From: Hoyosella sp. YIM 151337
Lineage (GTDB): Bacteria > Actinomycetota > Actinomycetes > Mycobacteriales > Mycobacteriaceae
Reading direction: 5' to 3'
DNA: 64,000 nt
Assembly (NCBI RefSeq): GCF_026041215.1
Contig: NZ_JAPEIQ010000022.1
Coordinates: 1 to 64,000 of the forward strand
Shown: positions 1-9,151 of the stretch, one piece after another
Position numbering within the stretch: the stretch's first letter is position 1
Layout: each line of letters opens with the position of its first letter
Made by a program: the position numbers and the translations under genes
The notes under the pieces: generated by a model
What the model was told of the DNA's origin: nothing
The model's input: only the letters and a program-made list of their open reading frames with translations
Databases searched by the model: none

Positions 1-330
1 GAGTCCAGCGGCGTGCAAATAGTGCGCGAAGACCCGCACCCCGTTGCCGCACATCTCGGCGATCGAACCGTCCGCATTGCGATAGTCCATGAACCAATCG
101 CCGGCCGCGACACCTTCCGGAAGTGTCTGCAGGACGCCAGCGGCCATCAGCGCGGCCGCTTTCGCCACCCGCAGAACACCATCGGCACCGATTCCCCGCT
201 GCCGGTCACACAGTGCAGCAACGCGGCTTTCCGTGAGCTCAAGCGCGCTGTCCGTGTCAGCGAAGATGAGGAAATCATTTTCGGTACCGTGCCCCTTGCT
301 GAAGGGAATACCGCCGCTCACTTCGCTCAT
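1..330 (-). CDS. dapF: Diaminopimelate epimerase, N-terminal part (gene continues beyond the window)
   Basis: Cytoplasmic enzyme that converts LL- to meso-diaminopimelate for lysine and peptidoglycan synthesis. The 110 visible codons carry the DapF start ([14 protein letters not shown]), the GIGADGVLR segment and the catalytic-cysteine motif [13 protein letters not shown] near residue 97. The ATG at 330 follows an AAGGA-type ribosome site. The reading frame is open to base 1, so the C-terminal half with the second catalytic cysteine is outside the window. In mycobacteria dapF sits directly beside miaA; here two transport operons of about 10 kb lie between them. Confidence 0.95.
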   Translation of the reverse strand, partial: MSEVSGGIPFSKGHGTENDFLIFADTDSALELTESRVAALCDRQRGIGADGVLRVAKAAALMAAGVLQTLPEGVAAGDWFMDYRNADGSIAEMCGNGVRVFAHYLHAAGL

Positions 331-474
331 CCTCGTCCTTCCGGAAAACACCTCTTCGTTAGACTCCGCCATGCAATGTTATGCCGTTGCCCGGGAACCA
401 TCCGCGGCACCGCTCAATCGAACAGTGGTGTGCCACGCATTATTCCCGGGCCATGCGCATTGCCCAGCCCAGAC

Positions 475-1569
475 TTAGCCCAGACGGCGACCTGTCTCCG
501 CCGAGAACGTGTGGATCTCGTCTGGCCGGATCCGCATACGCAGCCGGTCCCCTTTTGCAGGTGGTGTCCGCGCGTCGACTCGCGCGATGATGTCCCCATC
601 AGCATCGCCATGACTGAGTAGGGATGCGTAGCAGAACGCCTCCGAACCAAGTTCCTCGACAACATTGACCTGCACGTCGAAACCGCCGTCGCTCGCACCT
701 GCTCGTTCGAATGATTCTGGCCGGAAGCCGACTGTCACCGAGTCTGCCCCTTCCGCCACGGCCGCCGCACGCACCGCAGGTGTCAAAGGGAGCAACTCAG
801 AACCCAGACGCACGCCGTCTCCCTCTATAGGCAGCGTTTTCAGATTCATCGCGGGCGAGCCGATGAACCCCGCGACGAACGCGTTCTTGGGCCGATCGTA
901 GAGCGCCCGCGGCGTGTCACATTGTTGCAGGACCCCATCTTTCAGGACCGCAACACGGTCACCCATGGTCATCGCTTCCACCTGATCGTGAGTGACGTAC
1001 ACCGTTGTGACGCCGAGGCGCCGCTGTAGCGCGGCGATCTGCGTGCGCGTCGACACACGCAGTTTGGCATCAAGGTTCGACAATGGCTCGTCCATGAGGA
1101 ACACCTTCGGCTCGCGCACAATCGCCCGGCCCATCGCCACCCGCTGCCGCTGGCCGCCAGACAGCGCTTTGGGCTTGCGCTCGAGGAATTGCTCGAGATC
1201 AAGCAACTTGGCCGCCTCTGCCACGCGGCGGCGGATCTCGTCCTTCGGCTTCTTCGCGATCTTCAGCGCAAAGCCCATGTTGTCCGCAACGGTCATGTGC
1301 GGGTAGAGCGCGTAGTTCTGGAAGACCATGGCGATGTCACGCTCTTTTGGAGCGATGTGCGTGACGTCGCGGTCACCGATGTGGATCGACCCCGAGGTCG
1401 CTTCCTCCAACCCAGCCAGCATGCGTAATGTCGTCGACTTCCCGCAGCCTGACGGGCCGACGAGCACAAGGAACTCGCCATCGTTGATCTCAAGATCGAG
1501 GTCGTTGACCGAGGGGCGCTCCGCACCGGGGTAGAACAGAGTTGTCTGGTTGTAGGTCACAGTTGCCAT
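475..1569 (-). CDS. Sugar ABC transporter ATP-binding protein, MsmK/UgpC type
   Basis: Energises the CUT1-family sugar importer encoded just upstream. It has Walker A GPSGCGKST (residues 38-46), signature LSGGQ (136-140) and Walker B VFLMDE (156-161), followed by the C-terminal TOBE/OB regulatory region typical of MalK and MsmK (364 aa, the family length). It is the last gene of the minus-strand operon and starts 9 bp after the glycosidase stop. A close paralogue lies at 47073-48152, so either ATPase might serve more than one permease, as MsmK does in other bacteria; that sharing is inference. Confidence 0.93.
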   Translation of the reverse strand: MATVTYNQTTLFYPGAERPSVNDLDLEINDGEFLVLVGPSGCGKSTTLRMLAGLEEATSGSIHIGDRDVTHIAPKERDIAMVFQNYALYPHMTVADNMGFALKIAKKPKDEIRRRVAEAAKLLDLEQFLERKPKALSGGQRQRVAMGRAIVREPKVFLMDEPLSNLDAKLRVSTRTQIAALQRRLGVTTVYVTHDQVEAMTMGDRVAVLKDGVLQQCDTPRALYDRPKNAFVAGFIGSPAMNLKTLPIEGDGVRLGSELLPLTPAVRAAAVAEGADSVTVGFRPESFERAGASDGGFDVQVNVVEELGSEAFCYASLLSHGDADGDIIARVDARTPPAKGDRLRMRIRPDEIHTFSAETGRRLG

Positions 1570-1578
1570 TGCTGATCC

Positions 1579-2535
1579 TCAGTGCTGGTTTGGGTTGTTA
1601 GCGGTGGAGACGAGTCCACCGTCGCGGATAATCACAGGAATAGGGTCGGTGAGTTCGCCGATGAACCTGTCGTTCTCGGTGTCGCGGAATCCGATAAGCT
1701 GCCATCCGCTGCCGGTCTCGACAAGCCGGGCTGCGTACAGACTGTTGTGCTTGAACGGCGTTGCCAAACCGATGTCGAACGGTCCGGTGATGCTGTCTGC
1801 CGGCACCGCCCACATGGATCCGGCTGGCTTCGGTTCGCGCAAGCGAGGCGCGAGCTGTGGTGGGTGGCAGCAAAAGATCAGCAGGGGCTGGCCGTCGATG
1901 ACCGCCACTTGCGGCACTTCAAGCTGTCCGAAACCGTCAGGTTTGCTGAGTGGCGGCTGCACTTCCCATGTGCGCAGATCGGCACTGCGCGCGTGGCCTA
2001 TCACGCCGCGTTCTTCCGGGGCACCCTCCCGCGCACGAGCGGTGATAAGCATGTGCCAGCCGTCGCCATCGGGGTCTGCGAAAACAAACGGGTCACGCCA
2101 TGCTTCGTCGAACCATGCTGTGCCGTCATATTTTTCGTACCAGCGGGCGTCGGCCTCAACGAGCGGCGTGTCACCCTGCCGGTGCCACGTTATGAGGTCG
2201 TCAGAAGTGGCGAGGCCGATCCGCTGAATGAGCCCATTCTCGGCACGGCTAATTCCCGTGTAGAACATGTGCCAGGTCCCGTTGGCCGCTTTGATGACCG
2301 AGCCGGTCCATGTCGCCATGTCGTCCCACGCTGGCGCATCGGCATGGACGAGCGCGTCGGGCTGGAGCGTCCACGTGTGAAGATCTGCTGATGTCGCGTG
2401 ACCGATACTGGCACGCAAATGGCGACGTTCCGGATCGATAAGCGCCCGTGAGGCACGGAGAAAGAACGCATGGTGCTGGTTGCCATCGTGGGCGTACCAG
2501 CTGTCCCACACCCAGTGGTCAGGTAGTCGAAGCAT
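1579..2535 (-). CDS. Glycoside hydrolase, GH32/GH68-like five-bladed beta-propeller (fructosidase-like)
   Basis: Probable intracellular glycosidase of 318 aa without a signal peptide. The three acidic positions of clan GH-J can be placed: Asp11 in WDSW, the R-D-P triad at 147-149 (WRDPFVF) and Glu206 (LEVPQV). Repeated GHATSADLHTW-like and GLATSDDLITW-like segments mark the blades. The start at 2535 is chosen because it lies two bases beyond the permease stop, with a ribosome site inside the permease gene; a longer frame exists but would overlap that gene. Context suggests it cleaves a fructose-containing sugar brought in by the adjacent importer. The substrate is inferred, and GH43-type activity cannot be excluded. 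Confidence 0.75.
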   Translation of the reverse strand: MLRLPDHWVWDSWYAHDGNQHHAFFLRASRALIDPERRHLRASIGHATSADLHTWTLQPDALVHADAPAWDDMATWTGSVIKAANGTWHMFYTGISRAENGLIQRIGLATSDDLITWHRQGDTPLVEADARWYEKYDGTAWFDEAWRDPFVFADPDGDGWHMLITARAREGAPEERGVIGHARSADLRTWEVQPPLSKPDGFGQLEVPQVAVIDGQPLLIFCCHPPQLAPRLREPKPAGSMWAVPADSITGPFDIGLATPFKHNSLYAARLVETGSGWQLIGFRDTENDRFIGELTDPIPVIIRDGGLVSTANNPNQH

Positions 2536-2537
2536 GG

Positions 2538-3452
2538 TCAGCCTTTCATGCCTGTGGAGGCGATCGAGTTGACGAACGCGCGCTGGAAGCAAAGGAAGAG
2601 AATCAGCACCGGAAGTGTGATGAGCGAGGTATACGCCATGATTTCGCCCCACGCGGTGTCAAGCTGGAAGAAGTACTGCATCCCCACCATCACTGGGCGC
2701 AGTTCCTCTTGCTGTGCCACCATCAGCGGCCAGAGATATGCGTTCCAGGCGCCGGGCGAGCTAACGAAGGTGAGAATGGCGGCGGTGGCGAATACCGGAC
2801 CGGACAGCGGCACGATGAGCTTCCAATAAATCTGGAACCAGCTTGCGCCGTCAACCCGGGCAGCTTCATCGAGCTCGCGCGGTATGGATTTGAAGTACTG
2901 CGCAAAAAGGAAGATGAAGAACGCGTTCGCGACGAACGGCAGAATCTGCACATGATACGTGTTGAGCCAGCCCTGACTATAGGTCGGCATGAGCCCGTTG
3001 AACTCGACAGACGGGAGCTTCGCGACCCAATACACGAGTGGGATGGCGACCGTTTCGAACGGCACAATCAGCGTGGCGATGATGATGGAGAACACGATCT
3101 TCTGTCCGCGCCACTTCATTCGGGAGAGGGCGAACCCGCACATGCTGTTGACGATTAGACCGAGTCCGACAATGGCCGTCGTGATGAAGATCGAGTTGAA
3201 GAGGAACCGGATCACCGGCACGCGGTCGAAGACGCCTGCGAAGTTGGCGAATGTGAGTTCACCGATGGGGAGGAAGGCGCGCAGCGAACGCAGATCCGCG
3301 AAGATTGCAGCGTCGGTTTTGAAAGCCGACACAAACATGAACACGATCGGGAACATGAAGAACAGCGCGAGCAGAGCCATTGGTATGTAACGCGGCCATG
3401 TGCGGCGGACCAGACGCTTCTCGTCAGTGTCGGGTTTGATTGCGATTGTCAT
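2538..3452 (-). CDS. Sugar ABC transporter permease, MalG-like (CUT1)
   Basis: Inner-membrane permease of 304 aa with six predicted membrane segments and the cytoplasmic EAA loop (ELDEAARVDGASWFQIYWKL), which docks on the ATPase. The sequence resembles MalG/LacG family members, which form the second half of a heterodimeric carbohydrate channel. It starts 3 bp after the stop of the MalF-like gene, and its own stop nearly touches the glycosidase start, so translation of these genes is probably coupled. Confidence 0.93.
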   Translation of the reverse strand: MTIAIKPDTDEKRLVRRTWPRYIPMALLALFFMFPIVFMFVSAFKTDAAIFADLRSLRAFLPIGELTFANFAGVFDRVPVIRFLFNSIFITTAIVGLGLIVNSMCGFALSRMKWRGQKIVFSIIIATLIVPFETVAIPLVYWVAKLPSVEFNGLMPTYSQGWLNTYHVQILPFVANAFFIFLFAQYFKSIPRELDEAARVDGASWFQIYWKLIVPLSGPVFATAAILTFVSSPGAWNAYLWPLMVAQQEELRPVMVGMQYFFQLDTAWGEIMAYTSLITLPVLILFLCFQRAFVNSIASTGMKG

Positions 3453-3455
3453 CGG

Positions 3456-4406
3456 TCAGTCCTCGTCTCGAGTCATATAGCGCTGGATCAGTGAGACCGC
3501 GAGAACCAGCACGAAAAAGATCAGCGAAATCGCAGCGCCGTAACCCATTTCCTGCTCGCGGTAGCCCTTGCGGACCGCGTAGAAGACGAGGGTGCTCGTA
3601 GAGTCAAGGGGCCCGCCCTGCGTCATGACGTCGATCTGCACGAATAGCGCGAACGCCGCGATGGTGATTGTCACCAGGACGAAGACCATGGTGGGTTTGA
3701 GGCCCGGCATCGTGACGTAGCGGAAGCGCTGCCATCGGTTGGTGCCGTCGAGTTCGGCAGCCTCATAGAGGTATTGGGGAATCGTCTGCAGGCCTGCCAG
3801 CCAGATGACCATGTGGAAACCCACGCCCTGCCACACCGAGAGCACCATGATCGCGGGCATCGCGGTCGCGGGGTTGCTCAGCCAGGCTGTACCTTCGACA
3901 GCTCCGCCGGTAAGCGTGCTGAGCATCGAGTTGATCAGCCCGTCTTCCTGGTACATGAAGCGCCACAGGATGGAAACCACCACCATCGACGTCACGACCG
4001 GGATGAAATAAATGGTCCGGAAGATATTGCGGCCCTTAAGCTTCTGGTTCACCAGCAGCGCAAGAATGAGCCCCAGGCCAGCCTGCACGGGGACGACCAC
4101 CGCCGCGAAGTAAAAGGTGTTCAGCAGCGACGCCCGAAAGACCTCGTCTTCGATCAAGGCGCGGATGAAATTGTCTAGCCCGACGAACCTGGGCGGGTTG
4201 GGCGAAATCAGGCGCATATTCGTGAAGGCAATTGTGAACGCCAGAATCACCGGGATGATCAGGAAGAGACTGAGCAAGACCATGGCCGGTGCAGCCAGTC
4301 CCAAGGCCGCCCGCTGGTCCGGATGCCGCCCTGCGCGGCGCCTGGGCTTCGATTCGGGTTGTTTGTCGTGGGCGCCCGGAGCGGGCGCGAAATCCGTTGT
4401 AGCCAT
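3456..4406 (-). CDS. Sugar ABC transporter permease, MalF-like (CUT1)
   Basis: Inner-membrane permease of 316 aa, partner of the MalG-like subunit. The N-terminus is hydrophilic and basic, followed by six membrane segments and an EAA loop (LYEAAELDGTNRWQRFRYV). The start at 4406 is preferred because the ATG overlaps the binding-protein stop region (TGACATG); upstream in-frame codons would lie inside the binding-protein gene. It lacks the large extracytoplasmic insertion seen in the other MalF-like protein of this window (44516-46132), so the two importers are of different subtypes. Confidence 0.92.
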   Translation of the reverse strand: MATTDFAPAPGAHDKQPESKPRRRAGRHPDQRAALGLAAPAMVLLSLFLIIPVILAFTIAFTNMRLISPNPPRFVGLDNFIRALIEDEVFRASLLNTFYFAAVVVPVQAGLGLILALLVNQKLKGRNIFRTIYFIPVVTSMVVVSILWRFMYQEDGLINSMLSTLTGGAVEGTAWLSNPATAMPAIMVLSVWQGVGFHMVIWLAGLQTIPQYLYEAAELDGTNRWQRFRYVTMPGLKPTMVFVLVTITIAAFALFVQIDVMTQGGPLDSTSTLVFYAVRKGYREQEMGYGAAISLIFFVLVLAVSLIQRYMTRDED

Positions 4407-4407
4407 G

Positions 4408-5730
4408 TCAGAATCCGTAACCGTCGTTGGACCTGATGTTGGCGTCGATGTCGCGTACCGCCCGATCGAGCGCGGTTTGCACGTCGGCACCATGCATGAT
4501 GTCCTTCAGTGTTTTCTCAAAGACACTTGAAACCACCTGGTATGCAGGTGTTTCTGGCCGCACGACCGCCAGCTCGCGGGCGAAATCGACTGTCGGCCGC
4601 AGGAGTCCGTCATCGCCGAATTCCTCCGACAGCTCGGTCGCAGCCTCGCTCGCCGGGATAACACCGAGTGCGTTGCTGAATTGAGCAATGAACTCCGGCT
4701 GAAGGCTGAACTCGAGGTACTCAAACGCACCTTCGGGGTGTTCGCAGGACGTGGACACTCCCCACTGCCAACTCGCACCGCCGACGACGGGTCCACTACC
4801 GAAATCCGGGGGCGGCAGTAGAAGCATGTCATCGCCCCATTCGTCGTACGCGTTGAGCGCTTCCCAACTGCCCTGCCAGCTCAGCGCGACGGTGCCCTGC
4901 AGAAACTCGGGCCGCGCCGGATTACCTTCCCGGCTCACGAGACCGCGATCAAAGAGGGACTGAAACCACTCGCCGAACGCGACCGCTTCAGGACCGTTGA
5001 GAGCTCCCTCTGCAGAGCGGAAGGTACTGCGGTCGATCTGGTCCCCACCGAAGCTCTGCAGGAAGGGCGAATACGCATACGACCACCATTCGCCATCGGC
5101 TATACCGGTCCCGAGGTCCAGCGGATACCTGAAATCACCGCTCGCGGCGAGTGTTTCGAGCGCCGCATCGAACTCCTCACCCGACCATGGCTGCTCCAGA
5201 GTCGGGATTCGGATGCCGTACTGCTCGAGGACCGACTTGCGGGCGTGAATACCCAGCGCAACGTCGTAGTACCCGACCGAGTAGGTCTCACCCTGATATT
5301 CGCCCACTGCGGAGGGAAGCAGTTGCCCCAGCAGGTCTTCGGGGAGGTCTAGCGGCCGGAGCAGTCCAGCCCACGCCCAGTTCGGCACGATTGGGCCGTC
5401 AATATCAACGATGCACGGCAGATCGTTGGTGAGGGCGGCCGCAGTGATGGCATCGCCGTACACGAGCTGCGGGAACGCTTCTTGACGCACGACGTACGTG
5501 TCCTGGGACGCATTGAAAGCATCGATCACTGCAGTGATCGTGGCGAGCTCTTCGGGGTTACCCGCGGCATGGTTCCACATGTGGATCTCGATACGATCCT
5601 CCGCCGCGTTTGCGGTGGAGCATCCGCTGAGAACCAGCGCAGATGCGGCAGAGACAGCCAGCAACCTCAACGCACGAGGTACTCGCCGTGAGGTGCCCGA
5701 AGGACTGCGCCGCCGAAAGCGGTGACGCAT
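4408..5730 (-). CDS. Extracellular sugar-binding lipoprotein of a CUT1 ABC importer
   Basis: Solute-binding protein of 440 aa (family SBP_bac_1). It has an Arg-rich N-terminus and a hydrophobic signal ending in the lipobox LVLSGC with the lipidated Cys at residue 37, then a typical IEIHMWNHAAGN start of the mature domain. The ATG at 5730 is preceded by GGAAAGGA, which favours it over an ATG six codons upstream. It is the first transport gene after the LacI regulator. Ligand unknown; the linked GH32/68-like enzyme suggests a fructose-containing oligosaccharide. Confidence 0.92.
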   Translation of the reverse strand: MRHRFRRRSPSGTSRRVPRALRLLAVSAASALVLSGCSTANAAEDRIEIHMWNHAAGNPEELATITAVIDAFNASQDTYVVRQEAFPQLVYGDAITAAALTNDLPCIVDIDGPIVPNWAWAGLLRPLDLPEDLLGQLLPSAVGEYQGETYSVGYYDVALGIHARKSVLEQYGIRIPTLEQPWSGEEFDAALETLAASGDFRYPLDLGTGIADGEWWSYAYSPFLQSFGGDQIDRSTFRSAEGALNGPEAVAFGEWFQSLFDRGLVSREGNPARPEFLQGTVALSWQGSWEALNAYDEWGDDMLLLPPPDFGSGPVVGGASWQWGVSTSCEHPEGAFEYLEFSLQPEFIAQFSNALGVIPASEAATELSEEFGDDGLLRPTVDFARELAVVRPETPAYQVVSSVFEKTLKDIMHGADVQTALDRAVRDIDANIRSNDGYGF

Positions 5731-5788
5731 CACGGTTCCTTTCCTCACCCTGTAAACGAGGGTGTTGGTGTGTATGAAGCCGACCGCG

Positions 5789-6814
5789 CTAGCCGCGCGG
5801 CGGCGCTATGGAGTGACGCCGTATCAACGGACATGGCATCAAATGACGTTGTGGCACAACGGGTGCAGTTGATGTGATCTGGTGCAGCAACGTCTCAACC
5901 GCCCACACGCCCATGTCGTAATGCGGCAGTGCTGCGGTGGTCAGCCCGGGCGCGATCGCGTCGGATATGAGCTGCTGATCGTCGTATCCCGCGATGGAGA
6001 GGTCCTGCGGTATCCGCAACCCGTGCTCGGCGGCGGCCCGGTACGCCCCCATCGCCATCCGGTCGTTGTAACAGAAGATCGCAGTCGGCGGGTTTGCAGC
6101 GTTTAGCAGCACTTGGGCGGCGCGATACCCACCGTGCGAACTCGGTTCGTCTGCTGCAACAAGACTGTCACCGGCAGGAAGATCGTTGCTGAGCAGGCAA
6201 TGCCGATACGCATCGAGCCTGAGGCCTTTGGCGATTGGCCAGTCCCGATCAGTAATGTGCCCAATTCGGCGGTGTCCTGCGGTGATCAGTTCGCTGACCA
6301 CCGCCACAGCCCCGCCGAACTCGTCCGGCACGACGGACGACACCGCACCGCTCACCGGTTCGGCATCTAGCGCCACGTGCGGAATGCCTGCTAGCTCCTC
6401 TGGAATCTCGATACGCTGGTGGTACATCGTGGCGACGATGGCGCCGTCAATCTGCCGCTGCACCAGCGCTCGCGCAGCGAGGTGCTGCTCTTCAACATCA
6501 CCGCCCGTGTTCAGCATCAGCAGGAGATACCCGACCTTGTGGGCCGCGTCGTGTGCTCCCTGAATCATCTGGCCTGCGAACGGCGTCGTGGCAATCTCAT
6601 CGCTGATGAAACCGATCATGTGAGTCCGCTGCGTGCGCAGGCCGCGTGCCACGGTGTTCGGCTGGTAGCCGAGTTCCCGCGCCGCAGCCTTAATGCGCTC
6701 TCTCGTTTCGGGCGCAACGCGGGCACCTTCGACGTTGTTTAGCACAAAGGAGACAGAGGCCACGGAAACGCCGGCGCGCTCGGCGACATCTTTGATCCGC
6801 ACTTTCCGGGCCAT
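5789..6814 (-). CDS. LacI-family transcriptional regulator of the adjacent sugar operon
   Basis: DNA-binding repressor of 341 aa: N-terminal LacI helix-turn-helix (VRIKDVAERAGVSVASVSFV, then a hinge region), followed by a periplasmic-binding-protein-like sugar-sensing domain. The ATG at 6814 follows AGGAG. It is the first gene of the operon and sits directly behind a LacI-type palindrome (6837-6856), so autoregulation together with the transport genes is likely. The inducer is not evident from sequence. Confidence 0.93.
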   Translation of the reverse strand: MARKVRIKDVAERAGVSVASVSFVLNNVEGARVAPETRERIKAAARELGYQPNTVARGLRTQRTHMIGFISDEIATTPFAGQMIQGAHDAAHKVGYLLLMLNTGGDVEEQHLAARALVQRQIDGAIVATMYHQRIEIPEELAGIPHVALDAEPVSGAVSSVVPDEFGGAVAVVSELITAGHRRIGHITDRDWPIAKGLRLDAYRHCLLSNDLPAGDSLVAADEPSSHGGYRAAQVLLNAANPPTAIFCYNDRMAMGAYRAAAEHGLRIPQDLSIAGYDDQQLISDAIAPGLTTAALPHYDMGVWAVETLLHQITSTAPVVPQRHLMPCPLIRRHSIAPPRG

Positions 6815-6836
6815 CGAACACTCCTGGTTAATCGGT

Positions 6837-6884
6837 TTGGCAAAACGTTTAACCAAGTATGTGATCCGCAACACGTGATGTCAA
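6837..6884 (-). promoter_or_regulatory. Promoter plus LacI-type operator of the sugar operon
   Basis: On the minus strand TTGACA (6884-6879), a 17-bp spacer and CATACT (6861-6856) form a good housekeeping promoter. Immediately downstream lies TTGGCAAAACGTTTAACCAA (6837-6856), a palindrome centred on CG with 8 of 10 paired positions matching, the hallmark of LacI/GalR operators. It overlaps the expected transcription start, a classic repression position, and is 22 bp upstream of the lacI-type start codon. Confidence 0.82.
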
Positions 6885-7041
6885 GGGGGTCGCCGGAAAT
6901 TCGTGTGCGCGCAGCCTGACCGCTGGCGCGAAGACCTCGCGAGACCGCCGACCGCCCCGCGAGCGTTTGTTAGGTTCTCTGCGCGGAGATCGCTACAAAC
7001 GCTCGCGGTGTGGCGGGCGGCGAGTGCCCTTACCTTCTGAG

Positions 7042-8139
7042 TCAGGTGAGTCGTCGTAGTCCGGTCCGCATGGGTGCGAGCAGCCCGGTTATGACTAGCA
7101 CCAGCAGTCCTGCCTCGGTGAGCTGGAAGCGCCAGAACTGTGAATTCGCGTGGTAGCGGATCTCGTAGCGGTCCGCGCCGTGCCCGCGGAAGCATGCAGC
7201 CAGGTACTCGTGGTAGTCATTCTGGGTGATGCGGTGAAGCTCTTCGTATTCCGCTTGCCGCGTCGCGAACTGTGCACTCGGCTCCCCGGCCCGTGGCTCG
7301 GGCGGCATCGGCCAGTCCCCGTGCCATGGACACGCGGCCCAAAGGCTGGGCAGTGCTCGCCCCTCGGCTGTCACGTAGTCGTAGCTGAGCGTCCAAGCAT
7401 CGTGAGTGCCTCTGTCAGCATCTCCCAACGGATACTGCCCATCCCTCACGGCGGCTTCTACACTCATGACGTGCACGGAAGGCGCAGCGTAGTGCGGCCG
7501 CAGGTACGAGGCAATCGCAGTACCGAACACGAGGAGCACGATCATCGTGACCGCGCTGGCGGCAAGCTGGCTTCGCACCCAGAGCGCTATCGTTGCCCCA
7601 GCAAGCAGGGCCGTGAACGTGGTAAGGGACGCGATCAGCGGAGTCGTAGTGAAATGCTCGAAGGCGAAACGCCCTTCCCTCGCTCCCACATATGCTGGCT
7701 GTTCCCGCGCCGCCAGAGCCAGCAGGACGGATGCTGCGGTGACCGGTATAAAAACGACAACGATCTTGGCGCCGCACCACTTCCGCCTCGGCACGCTTTG
7801 GGTAAACGCGAGCGTGGTTGTCCCGTGTTCACTCTCACGCGCGACAACGCCGGCGCCGACGAACGCGCCGAGCAGGAGCGGAAGCAGCCCGGCGCCCAGC
7901 TGCGCGGCCTGCAAAGCCAGCCCGGTGATGCGCACCCACCAAGGTTCACGGCCTGACCCAACAGGCCCCGGCGAATGCGCATACAGCTGTTCTAAGACGG
8001 TGAGTGTCACCGCAGCCGCTAGCATCACGACAACAACGACTGCGATCAGCGTCCTGTGCTGACGCCACGTCACACGCAAAACCCGTGTGCGGCAGCGCTG
8101 CTGGCTTCCGCTAGCGGTCTCGCTTTTTACGGTGGGCAC
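7042..8139 (-). CDS. ABC-2-type membrane subunit (second of two paralogous permeases)
   Basis: Integral membrane protein of 365 aa, starting at GTG 8139 behind a GAGGTG site. Hydrophobic segments are visible near residues 31-55, 80-105, 130-160 and 185-215, then a long extracytoplasmic region and a last membrane helix. The region before the last helix reads CFRGHGADRYEIRYHANS followed by FWRF and GLLVLVI; the same pattern recurs in the neighbouring permease, so the two are tandem paralogues. It is the last gene of a four-gene operon with a YtrA-type regulator. Substrate unknown; drug or peptide export or sensing is the usual role of such systems. Confidence 0.82.
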   Translation of the reverse strand: MPTVKSETASGSQQRCRTRVLRVTWRQHRTLIAVVVVVMLAAAVTLTVLEQLYAHSPGPVGSGREPWWVRITGLALQAAQLGAGLLPLLLGAFVGAGVVARESEHGTTTLAFTQSVPRRKWCGAKIVVVFIPVTAASVLLALAAREQPAYVGAREGRFAFEHFTTTPLIASLTTFTALLAGATIALWVRSQLAASAVTMIVLLVFGTAIASYLRPHYAAPSVHVMSVEAAVRDGQYPLGDADRGTHDAWTLSYDYVTAEGRALPSLWAACPWHGDWPMPPEPRAGEPSAQFATRQAEYEELHRITQNDYHEYLAACFRGHGADRYEIRYHANSQFWRFQLTEAGLLVLVITGLLAPMRTGLRRLT

Positions 8140-8152
8140 AACTGCACCTCGT

Positions 8153-9151
8153 TTACACTCGCTTGAGCTGCCAGCGTGCTGGCAGCAGAAGGATCAATCC
8201 GGTCAAGACCAGAAGACCTGTCTCGCGCAGCTGGATGGCCCAGAAACTCTCATCTGGATGGAAGTAGACGACGGTGGTGACCGCGCCGTGCTGGCGCAGA
8301 CAGCCAACCATTTCCTGCTCGCTGGTCATACGCTTCGTCACGGGCTCCCGGTCACCGCGTTCGACCGTCCACCAGCGCGGGCAGAGCTCATGCTGGTTTA
8401 CTGGCTGCCCGGTCGCGTCAACTGGGCCACTCGAGAGCAGCCAGTCGTGATAGCGCGCAAACACTTCCGGGCCGTCGGGTGTGCCGACCCCCGTCCACAC
8501 CGTGCCCAGCGGTTCTTCTCGCACGTGAGCCTCAGCGAGGTGCGGGCGCATCGCACTGCCCAGAACGACGATCCCCAAAAACGCCAGTACGACGGCGATC
8601 GGGACCGCAAAACTGTTCTTTACGAGCAAACCGAGCACACTGCCCAGCATCAGAGCGGCAAACATCCAAGCCGCCGTCACCGGACCCCACGTCAGGTAGA
8701 CGATTTGGGTGAACCTGCCTTGAAAAAGATTGCCAGCGGGCACCCGGATCGAGGCGAGGGCGGCACCGAGAACACCCGCGGCAGCCGACACGGGCACGAA
8801 AATGACGAGCACTCGTGCGCCGTACCAGGAAAATCTGCTCGCCGACTGGGTGAAGGCCAGCACATACGTCCGGGTTTCGAGTTCACGCACTGTCACGACA
8901 GCACCGATCACCGCACCGACAACAACGATGCTCAGCACCACGATCCCACTGATCCAGCCGATCGCGGACCCCGCGTAGCACTCGATGGAGGTACAGACCC
9001 CGGGTGTGTACTGCGGGTCCGGCCCCGGGTTTTCAGCGCGATAAGCCCGCAAAATGACGCCGCTGGCCACCACTGCTGCCGTCACGAGGGCGTACGCTGT
9101 GAACAGCAGCATCAGCATCCGGCGGTGCTGCCGCCACACAGTGGCAATCAT
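8153..9151 (-). CDS. ABC-2-type membrane subunit (first of two paralogous permeases)
   Basis: Integral membrane protein of 332 aa. The ATG at 9151 overlaps the stop of the upstream ATPase gene (ATGA), fixing the start and implying translational coupling; a longer in-frame extension overlapping the ATPase is rejected. About six membrane segments surround a large extracytoplasmic loop. Near the C-terminus CLRQHGA, YFHPDESFWAIQL and GLLVLTG match the equivalent part of the downstream paralogue at 7042-8139. The two probably form a heterodimeric channel powered by the ATPase. Confidence 0.83.
   Translation of the reverse strand: MIATVWRQHRRMLMLLFTAYALVTAAVVASGVILRAYRAENPGPDPQYTPGVCTSIECYAGSAIGWISGIVVLSIVVVGAVIGAVVTVRELETRTYVLAFTQSASRFSWYGARVLVIFVPVSAAAGVLGAALASIRVPAGNLFQGRFTQIVYLTWGPVTAAWMFAALMLGSVLGLLVKNSFAVPIAVVLAFLGIVVLGSAMRPHLAEAHVREEPLGTVWTGVGTPDGPEVFARYHDWLLSSGPVDATGQPVNQHELCPRWWTVERGDREPVTKRMTSEQEMVGCLRQHGAVTTVVYFHPDESFWAIQLRETGLLVLTGLILLLPARWQLKRV

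Noticed and set aside
6885-7041. Short open frames between the LacI operon promoter and the ABC exporter
   Set aside because: No ribosome site, no conserved motif; the interval only holds upstream promoter DNA and the end of the exporter operon.
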